This document shows, piece after piece, positions 7,359 through 9,979 of a stretch of 9,979 bases of DNA. How positions within the stretch are numbered: the stretch's first letter is position 1; each line of letters begins with the position of its first letter. Position numbers and translations under genes: made by a program. This DNA is from Dehalococcoidia bacterium (GTDB lineage: Bacteria; Chloroflexota; Dehalococcoidia; GIF9; AB-539-J10), in NCBI GenBank assembly GCA_029859145.1, contig JAOUDT010000035.1, positions 1 to 9,979 of the forward strand, written 5' to 3'. Below the pieces are notes generated by a model. The model searched no databases. It was not told where the DNA came from and saw only the letters and a list, made by a program, of their open reading frames with translations.

Positions 7359-7564
7359 TTATATCCATTCAACTTTCTCGATTGTAGTCTCGCTTCTAAC
7401 GCCACCGGTATTGGACACCCCCTGCGGTTCAATAACGATGGCCTCGTACCCATTCTCAGAAGACGGATTGTGTTCAACTCCTTTCGAGATTGCGGGGACA
7501 CAATGACATAGAAATTCTGCCGTTCACCGTGAGTGCTTGATGCGGCATCGTCACAATACAACAT
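7359..7564 (-). pseudogene. Frameshifted ORF remnant, unknown protein
   Basis: Reading leftward from the ATG at 7562-7564, the frame gives MLYCDDAASSTHGE. One base is then missing or two are extra near 7522-7525. After that shift the protein continues AEFLCHCVPAISKGVEH and on to EAIVIEPQGVSNTGGV, ending in EKVEWI and a TAA at 7359-7361. The second frame reads like real protein, while the uninterrupted frame (to 7277) turns into low-plausibility Arg/Ser/Gln-rich sequence. The core resembles VEVLGYCIPAIPIS encoded on the same strand near 9319-9349. No family is recognised. It could instead be chance open sequence. Confidence 0.35.
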
Positions 7565-7627
7565 TTTCAGTTTGTATATTGAGGTAACAGGCCGCTATTT
7601 CGTGCGGTGACGCAGCAAATTACTATT

Positions 7628-7656
7628 TTGTTATGAAGCAAATCCAATTGTATAAT
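7628..7656 (+). promoter_or_regulatory. Sigma-70-type promoter candidate for the acyltransferase
   Basis: TTGTTA (7628-7633) and a perfect TATAAT (7651-7656) are separated by exactly 17 bases. This is the best-formed promoter-like element in the window. It would give a leader of about 100 bases before the ATG at 7760. Confidence 0.5.
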
Positions 7657-7668
7657 TAGCCTAATTAT
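7652..7668. promoter_or_regulatory. 17-bp dyad over the -10 (possible operator)
   Basis: ATAATTAGCCTAATTAT is two perfect 8-base arms around a single central base (7660). A one-base centre cannot form a hairpin loop, so this fits a site for a dimeric DNA-binding protein better than an RNA structure. It overlaps the -10 and predicted start of transcription, the usual place for a repressor. Because it is AT-rich, chance is possible. Confidence 0.4.
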
Positions 7669-7759
7669 TTGGAATTCATTTTGATTCGTTTGGGTGAATA
7701 ATACCACTCTTGAAAGGACAGACACTTAAATAGAAACCGAAACTTCAATCGCCCCCACC

Positions 7760-8926
7760 ATGGCTACAACGGCAGTCGCCAAACCTAGGCAAATCAGCCG
7801 TCTACTTTTTGTTGACAATATCCGGGTCTACCTTACTATCCTGGTGTTGCTGCACCACATGATGATTATATATGCTGGAACTGGTGGCTGGATATGGACG
7901 GAGGGCAGGCAGGACTTCATCACCAATGCTCTCGGCGGTTGGTTTTGTGCCACCAACCAGGCCTACTTCATGGGCCTCTTTTTGCTTATTGGTGCCTATT
8001 TTGTTCCGCGATCTTACGATCGTAAAGGTGCAGTCCGTTTTGTTAGAGACCGCCTCATGCGACTGGGCATTCCTCTGGCGGTGTATTCCTAGATTATCAA
8101 CCCTCTATGGGTATGGGCGGCCTTCTATCGGCATCAGATGCCGTTATTCCAGTTCTTCCCTGGTGAGTATTTCAGCGGCGGTGAACTGATCGGCCAGGGG
8201 CCGCTATGGTTTGTTGAGGTACTACTTATTTTTTCGCTGATATATGTGTTATGGCAACTACTTGTGAGATCTCGTACTACTAATTCAGGCGTAGAAGCCA
8301 AAAAGGATCCTTTCCCCAGGAATGGCACTATCGCTTTCTTTTCCCTGCTTTTAGGATTGGCAGGCTTTCCAGTAGGGCTGCTATTTGTGATGGATGTCGA
8401 CAGGTTCGTGCCTTTGAACCTGCAATTGCCCTTCTTCGTCCAATACATCGCCCTGTCCATCGTAGGGTTGGTTGCCTACCGACGTAACTGGTGCCAGAAT
8501 TTGCCGGACAGAACAGGCCGCCTTTGGCTGGTAATTGCCTGCATCATGATCATTCTATGGGTCCCGATGATGTTCGCAAGCGGCGCAGCGAACGGCAGCA
8601 TCTTATTCAAAGGCGGTTGGCACTGGCAGTCTCTGCTGTACGCTCTATGGGAGTCTTTTCTCTGCATCAGCATGTGTATCGGCCTGATCTAAGCTTTCCG
8701 CCGCTACTTCAACCGTCCACAGAGGATAACAGGTTTCCTAATACCGAATGCTTATACTGCCTATCTCATCCACGCTCCGGTCATCACTAGTCTGGCCCTC
8801 GCATTTCAGAACATAACATTGTATCCGCTGCTGAAGTGGGGCATACTGGGAGTAATAGCTGTTCCTCTATGTTTCTGACTCAGCGGCCTGATACGCAAAA
8901 TACCATACATCGACCGAGTACTGTAA
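7760..8926 (+). pseudogene. Acyltransferase family 3 membrane protein, interrupted by three in-frame stops
   Basis: One reading frame covers 388 codons of an Acyltransferase_3 (OafA/MdoC-like) integral membrane protein. The start is RLLFVDNIRVYLTILVLLHH with the family's Asp and paired His (H32, H33), and about ten hydrophobic segments follow up to a LSGLIRKIP-type end. Such proteins move acyl groups onto sugars or other surface molecules. The frame is broken by TAG at 8090-8092 (codon 111), TAA at 8690-8692 (codon 311) and TGA at 8876-8878 (codon 373), then ends at TAA 8924-8926. There is no frameshift: flanking protein is continuous on both sides of each stop (VYS/IINPLWVW, IGLI/AFRRYF, PLCF/LSGLIRK). 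The ATG at 8138 would restart a 184-residue middle fragment with no ribosome binding site of note. It is probably inactive. Confidence 0.85.
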
Positions 8927-9150
8927 CATCTTGTGGACTGTTTGGAACCGCTACCACGGGCTATTCTCCGTAAAGAATGGAATAATTTCAGTACTGGTTG
9001 CGATGGGTTATCGCACAATAAATACGGACTAATTCTTACTGTGCTACAGGTTGCAGAAATAAAGAGTAGTGGTGACTAGATTCGGACTGACGACTAGGGG
9101 CTTGTAAGTCGCTTTATACGTATATCCGAGCCGCTCTTTGTTGCCGCTAT
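8927..9150. other. Non-coding stretch between convergent units
   Basis: About 220 bases between the acyltransferase pseudogene and the minus-strand frames to the right. It holds a small perfect hairpin at 8999-9015 (TGCGAT, 5-base loop, ATCGCA) without a T-run, and a palindrome TATACGTATA at 9115-9124. No gene or RNA was recognised. Confidence 0.5.
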
Positions 9151-9441
9151 TTATCTTCCAACACTATCTGTTTCGTCAAACTTAACTAAATCAGCTAATA
9201 TAACATTGACCGAAAAATTCTGGCGGCATAATACGTAATTTGTATCAGAACCTACTGGCATGATGTCTCTTGAATTCAGCGAGTAACAAAACGCTGTTTT
9301 GTGCAGCACTGAAATCGGGATTGCGGGGATACAATAGCCCAGAACTTCTACGTTTAAGTCTGCGTGTTTCAGGTAACAAAACAGGTTGATCTCCAACCTC
9401 GCCCTCAGGAGCATTCCACTTTTGACCCATCTTGCTGGGTT
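9151..9441 (-). pseudogene. Open frame following the LRR stop, possible severed C-terminal domain
   Basis: Directly after the TAG that ends the LRR frame (9442-9444), the same frame remains open for 96 codons to a TAA at 9151-9153, starting NPARWVKSGMLLRARLEI. The middle (VEVLGYCIPAIPISVLHK, then an alternating hydrophobic run to NVILADLVKFDETDSVG) looks like beta-rich sequence, as in extracellular accessory domains. No family is recognised. A separate start at 9412-9414 is possible but no convincing ribosome binding site precedes it. The most likely reading is that a longer LRR protein was cut by a nonsense mutation; the alternative is unrelated chance open sequence. Confidence 0.35.
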
Positions 9442-9979
9442 CTAGTAATCAACTGTTACACTTCTCGTCCTAAGTTGAAACAAGTATGTATCGATGGAAT
9501 CTGAGCTCAGCGGATTGTTCTTCACAGAAACATAGTCCCCCTGTCCCAGCGCAGGATTGTCCACCAATGGGGATATGTCGCTTATGTGGTTAGAATAAAG
9601 GAAGATTTCTGTCAGGCTGGTGAGGTTGGCCAGAACGGAGATATCGTATATCTGGTTCTGCGGAACGTAGAGGTCTGTCAGGCTGGTGAGGTTGGTCAGA
9701 GGGGAGATATCACCTATCTGGTTATGCCCGAGGTCGAGGTCTGTCAGGCTGGTCAGATTGGCCAAAGGGGAGATATCACTTATCTGATTATACTGGAGAG
9801 AAAGGCCCATCAAATTGGTGAGATTGGCCAGAGGGGAGATATCACCTACCTGGTTAGAATAGAGGTAGAGGTATGTAAGGGTGGTGAGGTTGGCTAGAGG
9901 GGAGATATCACTTATCTGGTTATCCCCGAGGTCGAGATATGTCAGATTGGTGAGGTTGGTCAAGGGGGAGATATCATTT
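9442..9979 (-). CDS. Leucine-rich repeat protein (SDS22/internalin-like), 5' end outside window
   Basis: The visible 178 residues form a series of 22-residue leucine-rich repeats of the type NLTxLTxLxLxxNQIxDISPLA: six complete copies plus part of another at the right edge. A non-repeat C-terminal cap follows (DNPALGQGDYVSVKNNPLSS and on to RSVTVDY). Such repeats fold into a curved solenoid for binding proteins and are mostly on secreted or surface proteins in bacteria; the signal peptide would lie beyond the window. The frame is open to the right edge, so no start is given; the apparent TTG start at 9961-9963 is just a Leu inside a repeat. The TAG at 9442-9444 ends the protein soon after the usual cap, so it may be natural, but the frame continues beyond it. 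Confidence 0.88.
   Translation of the reverse strand, partial: NDISPLTNLTNLTYLDLGDNQISDISPLANLTTLTYLYLYSNQVGDISPLANLTNLMGLSLQYNQISDISPLANLTSLTDLDLGHNQIGDISPLTNLTSLTDLYVPQNQIYDISVLANLTSLTEIFLYSNHISDISPLVDNPALGQGDYVSVKNNPLSSDSIDTYLFQLRTRSVTVDY
9562..9957 (-). repeat. Six tandem 66-bp units encoding LRRs
   Basis: Units run leftward at 9957-9892, 9891-9826, 9825-9760, 9759-9694, 9693-9628 and 9627-9562. Each encodes 22 residues ending in DISPL-A/T/V or DISVLA. The part coding GDISPLANLT is nearly identical at DNA level between units, while the part coding the exposed xLxLxxNQI face varies. A further partial unit continues past 9957 to the edge. Confidence 0.9.

Larger units (their letters stand above)
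7271..7758. other. Gene-poor stretch upstream of the acyltransferase
   Basis: About 490 bases without an intact gene. A minus-strand open frame of 95 codons spans 7277-7564, but its second half looks non-biological while an overlapping frame carries a protein-like end, so it is treated as a frameshifted remnant. From 7565 onward the DNA turns AT-rich and contains a promoter and a dyad. Confidence 0.6.

Noticed and set aside
7277..7564. The uninterrupted 95-codon minus-strand frame as an intact gene
   Set aside because: Its second half has an implausible composition, while an overlapping frame reads as protein; no ribosome binding site was seen.
7760..8926. Stop-codon reassignment or recoding to explain the interrupted acyltransferase
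   Set aside because: All three different stops occur in it, and TAA, TAG and TGA each terminate intact genes in this window (the SCP-type thiolase, ade, folC), so no single reassignment fits.
9586..9897. Plus-strand 103-codon frame rich in repeated VCQAGEVGQ-type units
   Set aside because: It is the antisense image of the LRR units and its periodicity comes from them.
9562..9979. CRISPR-like periodic repeats
   Set aside because: The 66-bp period encodes 22-residue leucine-rich repeats in one frame; there is no constant repeat plus unique spacer structure.

Overview
The window looks like a chromosomal piece of an anaerobic bacterium of moderate GC content, most likely a subsurface or marine Dehalococcoidia-type Chloroflexota genome. 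Shine-Dalgarno sites and a bacterial-type folC, hpt and ade support a bacterium. The archaemetzincin, the thiolase/DUF35 cluster and the SDS22-like leucine-rich repeats point to that group. The lineage is an inference from gene content, not a measured placement.

Left part (1-2624, all minus strand): a gene run reading leftward. It starts with an archaemetzincin-type zinc protease (amzA), then a 421-residue SCP-2/lipid-transfer-type thiolase, a zinc-ribbon/OB-fold (DUF35) protein 16 bases downstream of it, and the N-terminal 85 residues of a second, classical-type thiolase cut by the window edge. The thiolase-DUF35-thiolase order suggests an acyl-CoA condensing or cleaving complex, with DUF35 as the thiolase partner.

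Middle (2625-6637): a short divergent intergenic region with candidate -10 elements on both strands separates amzA from folC (folylpolyglutamate/dihydrofolate synthase, plus strand). A small stand-alone SWIM zinc-finger protein on the minus strand overlaps the folC 3' end tail-to-tail by 19 bp. Then come hpt and ade on the plus strand, 3 bases apart, with the ade ribosome binding site inside hpt. Together they form a purine salvage cassette: adenine to hypoxanthine (Ade), then hypoxanthine to IMP (Hpt).

Right part (6638-9979): an accessory, partly decaying region. It holds a GNAT acetyltransferase with an unusual Arg/Cys-rich tail (minus), a frameshifted ORF remnant (minus), a good promoter with a 17-bp dyad over its -10, and a family-3 membrane acyltransferase (plus) that keeps one frame over 388 codons but carries an in-frame TAG, TAA and TGA. 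At the right edge is a leucine-rich-repeat protein on the minus strand, 5' end outside the window. It ends at a TAG, after which the same frame stays open for another 96 codons. No insertion sequence, CRISPR array, tRNA or rRNA was recognised, and no new defence-type system could be supported. The items most worth a second look are the thiolase-DUF35-thiolase cluster with its archaemetzincin neighbour, the stand-alone SWIM protein, and the triple-stop acyltransferase.
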